Positions 16,702-25,783 of a stretch of 29,118 nt of DNA are shown piece by piece; positions within the stretch are counted from its first letter, which is position 1; every line of letters begins with the position of its first letter. Where the stretch lies: the NCBI GenBank assembly GCA_012035435.1, contig JAAUPH010000004.1, positions 1 to 29,118 on the forward strand, in the 5' to 3' direction. Under the pieces are notes generated by a model. It saw only the letters and a program-made list of their open reading frames with translations. It searched no databases and was not told the origin of the DNA. The stretch comes from Sphingopyxis sp. (lineage in GTDB: Bacteria > Pseudomonadota > Alphaproteobacteria > Sphingomonadales > Sphingomonadaceae). A program made the position numbers and the translations under genes.

Positions 16702-17678
16702 TTACTGGCGGCGCGGCGGAGCGATGGCGAGACGCCAAAGCGCAGGATCTTTGCGGTCCGGAGTGAGGGCTAGCCCCGCAAGCGTGCATTTTTGACCCGA
16801 GCGGAGCGACTCAATCGCTGCCAGCAGCTTTCGCTGGTCAGCATCGGCCCCCGGATTAAAGCCCGTCATCCGCAACCGCAGGATGCGCCAGCCAATTTCG
16901 GCTGGCCACGGGCCATCGCGAGTGATGGCGGGATCTTTGCTGTCAGGCCACGCAGAGATTTGCTGTTTAGCGGCCCAATTGAGCGCGTCATTGGCGTCGG
17001 CGAGCAGCGCCGCCGATTGCTGACAGGCCTTCGCGTGGAGGAGGCCACTATCGCCCAGCGCAGCCCGAATGCGGCTCCGGCCAAACCGCATATCGGTGTT
17101 CGACGGGTCATTAATGCTCGGCAACCCTGCCGCGCGGACGATCGCGGCAAGATCGGCGCGGCGCAAGCCCAGCAGCGGGCGAAGGACGCGGCCATTGCGC
17201 GCCCGGATGCCGCTAAGTCCAGCCACACCGCTGCCCCGGTTCAATCGCATGATCAGGGTTTCGGCCTGATCGTCGGCATGATGGGCCGTCATGACATAGT
17301 CGAGCCCGCGAACCGCGCGCCACTTCTCCAGCAGCGCATAGCGTACCGTGCGGGCGGCAGCCTGAAGCGACCCCTCGACGGCGCCGTTGGGGTGAGGATT
17401 TGATGTTCGACCCCTTGCGCCGCACAATATTGCCCGACCATTGCGGCCTCGTCAGCCGAATCGCGGCGCAGACCGTGGTCGATGGTGGCGGCTTCAACGG
17501 TGGCGAGGGGCAGTTGCTGGGCCAGATGGAGCAGCGCCATGCTGTCGGGTCCGCCCGAAACAGCGATCCCCAGGCGAAGGCTCGCCAAATCTTGCCCGGC
17601 GAGCCGCTCCACCGCGTTGGCGAGGTCTGTCAGTTGTGCGGGATCAGCAACCGGCCTTCGCCTTGGCAGCAGAGGCAT
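16702..17678 (-). CDS. tilS: tRNA(Ile)-lysidine synthase TilS (one frame break)
   Basis: TilS adds lysine to C34 of the CAU-anticodon tRNA-Ile so that it reads AUA; it is essential in most bacteria. The PP-loop IAVSGGPDSMALLHLAQ is at residues 38-54, followed by TIDHGLR. The frame breaks at the CCCC run (17389-17392 on the plus strand GGGG); one added C joins QILTP to NGAVEGSLQAAARTVRYALL. Then come TAHHADDQAETLIMRLNRGSG, RPLLGLRRADL and NDPSNTDMRFGRSRIR, all hallmark TilS blocks, and a short C-terminal domain. About 325 residues when repaired. The start overlaps the end of cpoB by 35 bases; an ATG 12 bases earlier is possible. The apparent cpoB-tilS fusion frame is produced by frame errors. 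Confidence 0.9.
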
Positions 17679-18667
17679 CGCTCCGAACATCCTTGGCGCG
17701 CGCTCACCATACACCTCGTCAAGTTCGCGGAAGGCCTTGCACGCGTCGGCCTTGCGTCCCAGTCGGTCGAGCGAGACACCCATGAACATCAAACTGTGCG
17801 GCGCGCGCTCGCCGTCCGGGCGGTCCTTGTAATTATTGTAGAATGCCACTGCGGCGAGGCTTGGTTTGCCCTCGTCCAGATAGGCGCGACCAAGCAAATT
17901 CTGGGCATAACTCGCGAGTCGGTGCTTAGGGTTGCGCTCAACGACCTGTTTGAGCTGCGCCTGCGCTTCTGGATAGAGTTTCGCGTCCCATAGCCGGTAG
18001 CCATAGGTATAGCCATCATCGACGGCATTGCCGGTTGCGGGGATCTCCACCGCTTTCACCTTAGCGAGCCGTTCGGCGTTGGCTTTCGGTCCGGAAGCGG
18101 CAGGAGCAGCGGCGACCGGCTTTTGCGGAGCGGGTTTTGCTGCGGTAGGCGTTGCCGCCTGCGGGGCTGCCGGGGCGGCACGCGGCGTTATCGATGCTTG
18201 CGTCGCTGTTGCAGCAGGCGGGGTGCTGATGGCGTTGGCGGGGGCAGGGACCGGGTCGGCAACGACCGCAGGCTCAAGCGCGGTCAAACGCCTTTCGACT
18301 TCGACTTTATACGCCGCGAATTGCCGTTCTAGCTCGCGCAGCTTAAAGCTGTTTTGCTCACTAGTTTCGGTCACCGCACGCAGCTGGCTTTCGAGTGCAT
18401 CGATGCGGGCGGTTAGGTCGGAAAGCGGTGTTGACGCTGCAGGCTTTTCACCCGCCGGGGTTTCGGGCGCGATCTCGCCCTCAAAAATGCGGGCGCGCCG
18501 CCGGGGAAGACGCTGCGCTGCACCGCGCGCATTTCTTTTTCCAGTTTTTCAACGCGCTTGCCGATTGTGGCATCCTGCGTGGCAGCTGGCACAGCGGACA
18601 CCAACAATGCGCCCAGCGCGATGCTGCTGACGGTAGCGCGGCGATAGTTGGTCAAAGTCGTGGTCAT
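17644..18667 (-). CDS. cpoB: Cell division coordinator CpoB/YbgF-like TPR protein (two frame breaks)
   Basis: CpoB/YbgF is a periplasmic coiled-coil and TPR protein that links the Tol-Pal system to peptidoglycan synthesis at division. The start at 18667 gives a signal peptide (ATVSSIALGALLVSAVPAA) and a coiled coil (IGKRVEKLEKEMRAVQRS). The frame breaks at the T5 run (18483-18487); an added T gives APAFFEGEIAPE. The middle has a second coil, a long Ala/Pro linker, and TPR units (YTYGYRLWDAKLYPEAQAQL, YAQNLLGRAYLDEGKPSLAA). A second break at 17694-17706 returns to a short end KDVRSDASAAKAKAGC with stop at 17644. Repaired length is about 341. It lies between a RodZ-like gene and tilS with no pal next to it. 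Confidence 0.82.
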
Positions 18668-18729
18668 CCGAAATCATCCGATTGGAAAATGTTTAGCGTG
18701 CGGGGGCGGCCGCCGGTGCAGGGGTGGTG

Positions 18730-19527
18730 TCACGGGTCTGCACTGCTGCCCGCGCGCGCCAACAGGTCGGCGGGCTTCAGCGACACATTTTTGACCAGCA
18801 CGTCCGCCGGACCGAGCGGTCCTACTTCGCGATCGTCAACTGTAACTTTCAGCATTTGGGGCCGGATTGTGCGGAGCGTGAATTTGTCGATGTAGTCAGC
18901 TGGCACGGTCAGGCTTTCGCCCGGATCGAGCGTCCGGTAATTTTCGGTTTTGCCGTCGGCATCGTCGAAACCGATCCAAACCTCGCCAATTCCGCTTAGC
19001 ACAACCTGCGCGTCCGCCGATGGAGCAGGCGCTGCGGCAGGCGCCTTCTGCGGAGGCGCTGCATCGGCGCTCGGAGCGGTCAGCGTGGTCGTGGTGGCGG
19101 GCTGATCGTCGAGCGCCAACGTGCGCCATATGCCATAGCCGCCAACCAGCACAACGACAGCGGCCAGCAATGTATATGCTAATGCGCGCGACGGAACGCG
19201 GGCGGGATCGGCTGGTTCATAGGCCTCATAAAGCTCGCGTGGGCTCATCGCTCCGCCGTCAAGCTCGGCGCGGACTTCGCGGGCGATCTCGACGTCCGAC
19301 AGGCCAACAGCCCGCGCGTAGGCGCGCGTAAAGCCGGTCACATAAGTGCGGCTCGGCAGCGCATCAAAGTCTGACCGCTCAATGGCGTCGATGTGCCGCT
19401 GGGTAATGCGGGTACGATTGGCGATATCGGCAATTGACAGACCCGCGCCTTCGCGCGCCATACGCAGCCGATCCCCCGCGCGCATGATGCCCAATTCCCC
19501 CTGTTCGGGCGGAACACCCTCGGTCAT
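18730..19527 (-). CDS. RodZ-like helix-turn-helix membrane protein
   Basis: RodZ-type proteins anchor MreB to the membrane and help set cell shape. Residues 15-75 form an XRE-like HTH (MRAGDRLRMAREGAGLSIAD, then NRTRITQRHIDAIE and LPSRTYVTGFTRAYARAVGL), residues 114-134 a single membrane helix (RALAYTLLAAVVVLVGGYGI), followed by a Thr/Ala/Pro linker and a C-terminal DUF4115-like beta domain (VWIGFDDADGKTENYRTLDPGES cut here into IGFDDADG and TLDPGESL). The start at 19527 follows GGGAGA. The frame stops at 18730, but a neighbouring frame could extend to 18693 with an Ala/Pro-rich tail; that would need a base removed, unlike all other breaks here, so I keep the shorter end. Heads the run to cpoB. 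Confidence 0.82.
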   Translation of the reverse strand: MTEGVPPEQGELGIMRAGDRLRMAREGAGLSIADIANRTRITQRHIDAIERSDFDALPSRTYVTGFTRAYARAVGLSDVEIAREVRAELDGGAMSPRELYEAYEPADPARVPSRALAYTLLAAVVVLVGGYGIWRTLALDDQPATTTTLTAPSADAAPPQKAPAAAPAPSADAQVVLSGIGEVWIGFDDADGKTENYRTLDPGESLTVPADYIDKFTLRTIRPQMLKVTVDDREVGPLGPADVLVKNVSLKPADLLARAGSSADP

Positions 19528-19664
19528 GTGTTTCTCCCATCGCCCAGGATGCGACCCTGACTAGACGAACGGGCTGCTCTTCGCACCTATGTTGCGTGAA
19601 AGTCAAACCATGTTCGGCAGTCGACCCGGCGACAGCATGCCATTCGTCGCTGGCGTGCACCGGC

Positions 19665-20966
19665 TCACAGGATATATTTGGAAAGGTCCGCATCCCCCAC
19701 AATCGCGCCGAGCTGCGCATCAACATAGCGCCGGTCGATCGCAAGGGTCTGTCCGTCCATATCTTCCGCGGCAAAACTCACCTCTTCGAGCAGTTTTTCC
19801 ATGATCGTTTGTAAGCGGCGCGCGCCGATATTCTCCACCCGCTCGTTCACCTCGGCAGCGAGCGCGGCGATCCGGGCGATGCCATCGTCGTTGAAAGTGA
19901 GCGAAACGCCTTCGGTCGACAGTAATGCCACATATTGCTGCGGCAGTGCAGCGCGTGTGTCGGCCAAAATTCGCACAAAGTCAGCCTCGGTCAGCGCGTT
20001 CAGTTCGACTCGGATGGGCAAGCGCCCCTGTAGTTCCGGCAACAAATCGCTAGGCTTCGCCACGTGGAAAGCACCGCTGGCGATGAACAAGATATGGTCG
20101 GTTTTCAGCGGCCCATATTTGGTCGCGACCGTCGTTCCTTCGATGAGCGGCAGCAGATCGCGCTGGACCCCTTCACGGCTCACCGATCCGCCGCGGACGT
20201 CACTGACCGCGATCTTGTCGATTTCGTCGAGGAAGACGATGCCATTGGCCTCGGCATCGGCGAGCGCGACGCGGGCGACGTCGTCCTGATCCAGCCGCTT
20301 GTCCTGTTCTTCTTCGATCAGCCTGGTGGCGGCGTCGATCACCTTCAGCTTGCGGCGCTTCTTGGGCGCACCGCCCATCGCTTTGCCCAGCATTTCGGAC
20401 AGGTTGATCATGCTCATCTGGCCGGGCTGGCCCGGCAATTCAAATGGCATCGATGGTGCATCGACGACGTCGATCTCTACGTCCGTGTCGTCCAGATGGC
20501 CTTCGCGAATGCGTTGGCGAAAGCTGGCGCGCGTTGCCTCGCTTGCGCCCTTGCCGGTCAGCGCATCGAGCAGCCGCTCCATCGCGGCCTCTTCAGCGGC
20601 AGCCCGCACAGCCTCGCGGCGGCGTTCTTTTTCCAGTCGCACGGCTTCTTCGACCAGATCGCGGGCGATCTGCTCGACGTCGCGGCCGACATAGCCGACC
20701 TCGGTGAATTTGGTTGCCTCAACCTTGATGAACGGGGCATCAGCAAGCTTGGCCAAGCGCCGCGAAATCTCGGTCTTGCCGCATCCCGTGGGGCCAATCA
20801 TCAGGATATTTTTGGGTGTGACCTCATCGCGCAAATCAGGACCAAGCTGCTGGCGGCGCCAGCGATTGCGCAGCGCGACCGCGACAGCGCGCTTCGCGTC
20901 GTCCTGACCGATGATATGCGCGTCGAGCGCAGCCACAATGGCTTTGGGGGTAAGGCTGTTTTGCAT
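19665..20966 (-). CDS. hslU: ATP-dependent protease ATPase subunit HslU
   Basis: HslU is the AAA unfoldase ring that feeds proteins to the HslV peptidase. The 433-residue protein begins [20 protein letters not shown], with Walker A GPTGCGKT (58-65), the pore region [13 protein letters not shown], the inserted I-domain, Walker [10 protein letters not shown] (about 242-250), the [19 protein letters not shown] block and the C-terminal tail DLSKYIL, whose last residues insert into HslV. It is complete and uninterrupted. Six bases separate it from hslV upstream, so they form an operon. The next gene downstream (RodZ-like) is 137 bp away. Confidence 0.98.
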   Translation of the reverse strand: MQNSLTPKAIVAALDAHIIGQDDAKRAVAVALRNRWRRQQLGPDLRDEVTPKNILMIGPTGCGKTEISRRLAKLADAPFIKVEATKFTEVGYVGRDVEQIARDLVEEAVRLEKERRREAVRAAAEEAAMERLLDALTGKGASEATRASFRQRIREGHLDDTDVEIDVVDAPSMPFELPGQPGQMSMINLSEMLGKAMGGAPKKRRKLKVIDAATRLIEEEQDKRLDQDDVARVALADAEANGIVFLDEIDKIAVSDVRGGSVSREGVQRDLLPLIEGTTVATKYGPLKTDHILFIASGAFHVAKPSDLLPELQGRLPIRVELNALTEADFVRILADTRAALPQQYVALLSTEGVSLTFNDDGIARIAALAAEVNERVENIGARRLQTIMEKLLEEVSFAAEDMDGQTLAIDRRYVDAQLGAIVGDADLSKYIL

Positions 20967-20972
20967 GATCTG

Positions 20973-21542
20973 TTACGCGCCCTTCGCGGGGATGGTTTCG
21001 ATGGTGAAGCGGTCGTTGGTGTAAACGCAAATGCTCGCGGCCACCTCCATCGCCCGGCGTGCCAGCTTCTCGGCATCGCTTTCATAACCGACCAGAGCCT
21101 GCGCCGCCGACAGGGCGAAATTGCCGCCGGAACCGATCGCAGTCACACCGCTTTCAGGTTCCAGCACATCGCCGTTGCCGGTAATAACGAGCGTTATGTC
21201 TTTGTCCGCGACAATCATCATCGCCTCCAGATTGCGCAGATATTTGTCGGTGCGCCAATCCTTGGCAAGCTCGACCGCAGCACGCAGCAACTGGCCATTG
21301 TGCCGCTCCAGTTTGCCCTCCAGCCGCTCGAACAGGGTGAAAGCATCGGCGGTCGCCCCGGCAAAGCCCGAAATCACCGACCCATCATGCAGGCGGCGCA
21401 CTTTGCGCGCATTGGGCTTCATCACCGTGTTGCCCATCGACACCTGCCCGTCGCCAATGATGACGACTTCGGTGTCAGTGCGGACGGAGAGGATGGTGGT
21501 GCCGTGCCAAGGCGATGACGATGCGGCGTGGGAATTTGTCAT
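20973..21542 (-). CDS. hslV: ATP-dependent protease subunit HslV
   Basis: HslV is the proteasome-like peptidase of the HslUV complex, cytoplasmic, with an N-terminal threonine nucleophile. The protein is 189 residues; residues 12-21 read [10 protein letters not shown], so Thr15 would be exposed after removal of the first 14 residues, as in alphaproteobacterial HslV which have a short propeptide. Also present are [32 protein letters not shown], and [15 protein letters not shown]. The start at 21542 fits the family; a sigma-32-like promoter may lie directly upstream and tRNA-Lys is 52 bp upstream on the same strand. Operon with hslU. Confidence 0.97.
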   Translation of the reverse strand: MTNSHAASSSPWHGTTILSVRTDTEVVIIGDGQVSMGNTVMKPNARKVRRLHDGSVISGFAGATADAFTLFERLEGKLERHNGQLLRAAVELAKDWRTDKYLRNLEAMMIVADKDITLVITGNGDVLEPESGVTAIGSGGNFALSAAQALVGYESDAEKLARRAMEVAASICVYTNDRFTIETIPAKGA

Positions 21543-21550
21543 AAGCCGCC

Positions 21551-21578
21551 ATATGGGATGGCAACAGCTTGCCGCAAG
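21551..21578 (-). promoter_or_regulatory. Possible heat-shock (sigma-32-like) promoter for hslVU
   Basis: The minus strand has CTTGCGG (21572-21578) and CCCATAT (21551-21557) with 14 bases between, near the sigma-32 pattern CTTGAAA and CCCCATNT. The -10 is only 8 bases before the hslV ATG, so a transcript would be almost leaderless. hslVU is a heat-shock operon in other proteobacteria. Weak by itself. Confidence 0.3.
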
Positions 21579-21594
21579 AGCATGTGCAAATCCG

Positions 21595-21670
21595 TGGTGA
21601 GCCCTGCTGGGTTCGAACCAGCGACCTACTGATTAAAAGTCAGTTGCTCTACCGACTGAGCTAAGGGCCC
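21595..21670 (-). tRNA. tRNA-Lys (anticodon TTT), CCA encoded
   Basis: The minus strand gives acceptor GGGCCCT paired with AGGGCTC (one G-T pair), D-arm GCTCAGTCGGTAGAGC, anticodon stem-loop ACTGACTTTTAATCAGT with TTT, and T-arm CTGGTTCGAACCCAG, ending A-CCA. TTT reads AAA/AAG lysine codons. It lies between folK and hslV on the same strand. Confidence 0.96.
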
Positions 21671-21709
21671 CAAGCGGGTGCGATACGAATATCGTCGATG
21701 CGCTGCCCC

Positions 21710-22219
21710 CTAGGGCCGCGCGCCGAAACGGTCAACCGGCTTTGCGCGGTTGAAGCGCGCGAGCAGTTGACGCACCGACAGGCCGGTCACCGGATCATGC
21801 CAGTCCGGGGCGATGCGGGCGAGGGGGGCGAGCACAAAGCCCCGGTTGCGAAACTCGGGATGCGGCACAACCGTACTGTTGCTCGCAAAGCTGCCCTCCG
21901 ACCAGAGGATGAGGTCGAGGTCGAGCGTGCGCTCGCCCCAAACGCGGCGACGCTTGCGGCCAAAATCATCTTCGACGGCATGCAGGTACGCCAAAACATC
22001 ATCGGGCAAGGCTTGGCTGGCCATCAGCGCAACGCAATTGGCGTAGCATCGCCGACTCGGCCCTAACGGTGCGCTTATGACGGCTGGACCAGCATCGAGC
22101 AGGCGCAGCGGCCCATCGTCGAGAGCTTCCAGCGCCGCAGCGACAATCTTGGCCGGACTGCGTCCGCCGAGACCCGCCCGATTGCTGCCGATCCCGATGG
22201 CATAAAGGTAGGAGGTCAT
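21710..22219 (-). CDS. folK: 2-amino-4-hydroxy-6-hydroxymethyldihydropteridine diphosphokinase
   Basis: FolK transfers pyrophosphate from ATP to 6-hydroxymethyl-7,8-dihydropterin in folate synthesis. The 169-residue protein begins MTSYLYAIGIGSNRAG (the GSN pterin site) and has the signature RRVWGERTLDLDLILW (residues 91-106) with the Mg-binding Asp pair, then VVPHPEFRNRGFVLAPLARI, all standard FolK motifs. The start at 22219 overlaps the rppH stop as ATGA, with a good SD (GGAGG is not present on this strand, so coupling probably drives translation). A longer frame from 22435 is shadow of rppH. The stop lies 40 bases before tRNA-Lys. Confidence 0.95.
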   Translation of the reverse strand: MTSYLYAIGIGSNRAGLGGRSPAKIVAAALEALDDGPLRLLDAGPAVISAPLGPSRRCYANCVALMASQALPDDVLAYLHAVEDDFGRKRRRVWGERTLDLDLILWSEGSFASNSTVVPHPEFRNRGFVLAPLARIAPDWHDPVTGLSVRQLLARFNRAKPVDRFGARP

Positions 22220-22722
22220 CGCTGATGTGCGGCCAGCAACGGGCCGAACTCTTCGACCAACGCGGTGTACAGCGCGCGCTTGAACGGGACGATCAGGTCG
22301 GGCAGCGTTTCTATTGGCGTCCAGCGCCAGGCGTTGAACTCCTGATGCTCGGTCGCTATCTTGACGTCGGTATCTTGCCCCAGAAAGCGCGCAAGATACC
22401 AATGCTGACGCTGGCCGCGATAGCGCCCGGCCCACATTTTGCCGATCAAATGCGGCGGAAGATCATAGTGATGCTCGCACGCACTCGACGCGATAACTTC
22501 GACCAGCTGCGGGCCGATTCCCGCTTCCTCGCCCAGTTCGCGCAGCGCAGCTTGCTGCGGATCTTCGCCCTTGTCGATACCACCCTGCGGCATTTGCCAG
22601 GCTTCGCTCTGGCTATCGAGGCGTTGGCCGACAAACACCAGATTCTGGGCGTTGACCAGCATCACGCCCGCACAAGGGCGATAGGGCAGGTGGGCGAAAT
22701 TATCGTCGGCATCGTCGGTCAT
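22216..22722 (-). CDS. rppH: RNA pyrophosphohydrolase RppH (Nudix)
   Basis: RppH removes pyrophosphate from the 5' end of mRNA, opening it to RNase E. The 168-residue protein starts MTDDADDNFAHLPYRPCAG, with GVMLVNAQNLVFVGQR and WQMPQGGIDKGE, and the Nudix box GGIDKGEDPQQAALRELGEE to EAG (residues 48-68) complete. Then come YDLPPHLIGKMW, YRGQRQHWYLARFLG and EFNAWRW, all diagnostic of RppH over general Nudix hydrolases. The ATG at 22722 has AAGGAC 6 bases before it; an earlier in-frame ATG at 22752 adds residues without family likeness. It is divergent from korA (148 bp between starts) and joined to folK by ATGA. Confidence 0.95.
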   Translation of the reverse strand: MTDDADDNFAHLPYRPCAGVMLVNAQNLVFVGQRLDSQSEAWQMPQGGIDKGEDPQQAALRELGEEAGIGPQLVEVIASSACEHHYDLPPHLIGKMWAGRYRGQRQHWYLARFLGQDTDVKIATEHQEFNAWRWTPIETLPDLIVPFKRALYTALVEEFGPLLAAHQR

Positions 22723-22814
22723 TTGGGGGTCCTTTGCACGCGGCCATGTCACATTAAGCTTTGCTCTGCGATATTTTTTCTGAATTGCAGCGCGCGCACC
22801 ATGCGCCTAGTTAA

Positions 22815-22830
22815 CTGACATGCAAGTCAG
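22815..22830. promoter_or_regulatory. Short inverted repeat in the rppH-korA spacer
   Basis: CTGAC-ATGCAA-GTCAG forms a 5-bp inverted repeat 41 bases before the korA ATG, in a spacer of about 150 bases that must hold both divergent promoters. It could be an operator or a small hairpin in the leader. An AT-rich stretch (GATATTTTTTC, 22770s) lies nearby. No named regulator matches. Confidence 0.25.
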
Positions 22831-22870
22831 CAGCGAAGCTGGCCGGGTTCGCAGGAAACAAGGACATAGA

Positions 22871-24738
22871 ATGGCGACGTAGCACAAGAGCCGACGGGCG
22901 CAGCGCTGGAGCAGGCGTCCGATACGGTGGTGGTGCGCTTTGCGGGCGACAGCGGTGACGGAATGCAGCTGACCGGTGGGCAGTTTACATTGTCATCGGC
23001 GCTGGCGGGCAATGATTTTGCAACTTTCCCGGATTTCCCGGCAGAGATTCGCGCGCCGCAAGGGACGTTGTTTGGCGTCTCTGCGTTTCAGATCAATTTT
23101 GGTTCGACCGCGATCGATACGGCGGGCGATGCGCCGGATGTGCTCGTCGCCATGAACCCGGCGGCGCTAAAGACCAACGTCGGCGCGCTGAAACCCGGAG
23201 GCTTGATCATTGCCGATGAGGGCGAGTTTAACGCGCGCAACCTGGACAAAGCGAAATACACATCGAACCCGTTGGAGGACGATAGCCTGGCGCGGTGGCA
23301 GCTGCTCAAGCTCAACATCAGTCAGGCGACGCTCGACGCGGTCAAGCCCTTCGGCCTCGGCAACAAGGAAGCACTGCGTTGCAAGAATATGTGGACGCTG
23401 GGCCTGTCGCTGTGGATGTTCGACCGTGACCGCGCCCCGCTGATTGCGTGGCTGAAGACCAAGTTTGCGAAAAATCCGGTGCTGGCCGACGCCAATATCG
23501 CGGCGCTGAATGCGGGTCATGCCTATGGCGAAACTGCCGAATTGTCGGGTCCGCTCAAACAATATCATGTGGCACCCGCTGACGTCGATCCGGGCCTCTA
23601 CCGGGCTTTGACGGGGGCCGAGGGTATTGCGCTGGGCTTGGTGGCAGGTGCGCAGCTGGCCGGGCTGCCGATCTTTTTCGGGGGATATCCGATCACGCCC
23701 GCGTCGGCGATCCTTCATCACCTTTCGCGGCTCAAGGAATTTGGCGTCACGACGTTTCAGGCGGAAGATGAAATCGCGGCAATTTGCTCGGCTATCGGCG
23801 CGAGTTATGGCGGTTCGTTGGGCGTCACGTCCTCGTCTGGCCCGGGCATTGCACTGAAGGGTGAGGCGATGGGCCTGGCCATCATGACCGAGCTGCCGCT
23901 GGTCATTGTCAATTCGCAGCGCGGCGGGCCGTCGACCGGCCTGCCCACCAAGACCGAACAGTCGGACCTGTATCAAGCCGTCTATGGCCGCAACGGTGAC
24001 GCGCCTATGCCGGTGATCGCGGCACGTTCGCCCGGCGATGCGTTTGAATGCGCGATTGAGGCGGTGCGGATCGCGGTCGAATATATGACGCCAGTGATGT
24101 TGCTGACCGATGGATATATCGCCAACGCCGCCGAACCCTGGGCGGTGCCTGATATGGCGAGTTACACTCCATTCCCCGTCGAATTCCTCGACCATGTGCC
24201 CGAGGGTGGTTTCAAGCCCTATGGCCGCGATGGGAAGCTCGCGCGCCGCTGGGTCAAGCCTGGCACACCCGGCCTGCTCCACCGCATCGGCGGGATCGAA
24301 AAAGAGGTCGATACCGGCCATATCAATTACTCACCCGCCAACCATCAGATTATGACCGACATCCGCAAGGCCAAGGTCGATGGGGTTGCAGGCAGCATCC
24401 CCCATCAGCTCTGCGAACATGGCGGGGCGGGCGGAAAGCTCGCCATAGTCGGCTGGGGTTCGACCTACGGTCCGATCCATCAAGCCGTCGGCAAGGCGCG
24501 GGCGAGGGGGCTGGATGTATCGCACATTCACATTCGTCACATATGGCCGACGCCACAGAATTTGGGCGAATTGCTAAAAAGCTTCGATCGCATCATTGTG
24601 CCGGAGATGAACACGGGTCAGCTTAAAACGCTGCTGCGCGATCAGTTTCTGGTCGATGCCCAGCCGCTCAACAAAGTGTCGGGCCAGCCCTTTACCATAG
24701 CTGAAATAGAAGCCGCCATCGCGGGAGCCCTATCATGA
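22871..24738 (+). CDS. korA: 2-oxoacid:ferredoxin oxidoreductase, alpha (fused gamma-alpha) subunit (one frame break)
   Basis: With the beta subunit this enzyme oxidises a 2-oxoacid, probably 2-oxoglutarate, to its CoA thioester, passing electrons to ferredoxin. The ATG at 22871 has AAGGAC upstream, but the frame stops after three codons; one base added near 22880 gives MATSAQEPTGAALEQASDTV, running into VVVRFAGDSGDGMQLTGGQF. Residues 20-210 form the gamma domain (FPDFPAEIRAPQGTLFG); then the alpha part with FFGGYPITPASAILHHL, FQAEDEIAAICSAIGASYG, TSSSGPGIALKGEAMGLA and NSQRGGPSTGLPTKTEQSDL, and domain II with MTPVMLLTDGYIAN. About 622 residues, as for the fused KorA type. Overlaps korB as ATGA. 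Which oxoacid is used is inferred. Confidence 0.9.
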
Positions 24739-25774
24739 ACGACATGACCCCCATTCGCGCGCGACGACCATCAAGGATTGGGAGACCGATCAGGAAGTGC
24801 GATGGTGCCCGGGCTGCGGCGACTATGCCATATTGAAGGCGGTGCAGCGGACGATGCCCGAACTGGGCAGCACGCCGGAAAATACGGTGTTTGTCAGCGG
24901 CATCGGCTGCTCCAGCCGCTTCCCTTATTATATGGAGACCTATGGTTTTCACACCATCCATGGCCGCGCGCCAGCGTTCGCAACAGGGCTGAAACTGGCG
25001 AATCCCGACCTCGACATCTGGATCATTACCGGGGACGGTGATGCGTTGTCGATTGGCGGCAACCATACGTTGCACCTGTTGCGCCGTAATCTGGATTGCC
25101 AGATCATGTTGTTCAATAACGAGATTTACGGCCTGACCAAGGGGCAATATTCGCCAACCAGCCGCGTCGGCACCAACAGCCCATCGACCCCCTATGGCTC
25201 GGTCGATCGTCCGGCTCAGCCTTGTGCGTTCGCGCTCGGCGCCGGTGCAAGGTTTGTTGCGCGCGGATTCGATGTGTCAAAGAATTTGCCCGAGGTGTTG
25301 AAAGCCGCCCACGCCCACCGCGGCGCGGCTTTTATCGAGATTTTTCAGAATTGTATTGTGTATAACAAAGATGTGTTCGAGGATTTTGCGGCGCCCAAGG
25401 GCGCCGAAGATCGTCAGCTTTGGTTAAAGCACGGCGAGCCGATGCTGTTCGCAAAGGGCCTGAAGGGCATTGCGCTGGATGTCGATGCGCTAACCCTCAA
25501 GGTCGTCGATGTGATCGATGGCGATTGGCAGACCGCCGGCGTGATCGTGCATGACGTCACGAACCGCAGCGTGGCGCACATGCTCGTGGAAATGCGGTTC
25601 GGCGAGTTTCCCATGGCGCTCGGTGTGCTGTACGACGATCCGCGTCCGACTTTCGAGGCCGAAGTGCTCGCGCAAAATGCATCGGTGTCTGAAGGTAAAC
25701 CCGCGGACCTCGCCAAGTTGTTGGCAAAAGGGCAAACGTGGATTGTCGGTGATGAGGTGGGGCCTGAACTTTAG
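24735..25774 (+). CDS. korB: 2-oxoacid:ferredoxin oxidoreductase, beta subunit (one frame break)
   Basis: The beta subunit carries thiamine diphosphate and one [4Fe-4S] cluster. The start at 24735 overlaps the korA stop as ATGA and reads MNDMTPIRA; the frame then breaks near 24756-24766 and one added base leads to TTIKDWETDQEVRWCPGCGD. Cluster cysteines are visible in WCPGCGDY, VSGIGCSSRFPYY and FQNCIVYN. The thiamine motif runs ITGDGDALSIGGNH to NNEIYGLTKGQYSPTS. HTIHGRAPAFATGLKLANPD is the usual CoA/TPP neighbourhood. Repaired length is about 346. The C-terminal part (EDRQLWLKHGEPMLFAKGLK) is longer than in archaeal enzymes but usual for this bacterial type. The hydrolase gene begins 10 bases after its stop. 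Confidence 0.92.
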
Positions 25775-25783
25775 GCCCCACCC

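Noticed and set aside
20064..21518. A 484-codon open frame opposite hslU and hslV
   Set aside because: Antisense to two intact, conserved genes and without any recognisable domain.
23167..24321. A 384-codon open frame opposite korA
   Set aside because: Antisense shadow of a conserved enzyme with Arg/Gln/His-rich composition and no domain.
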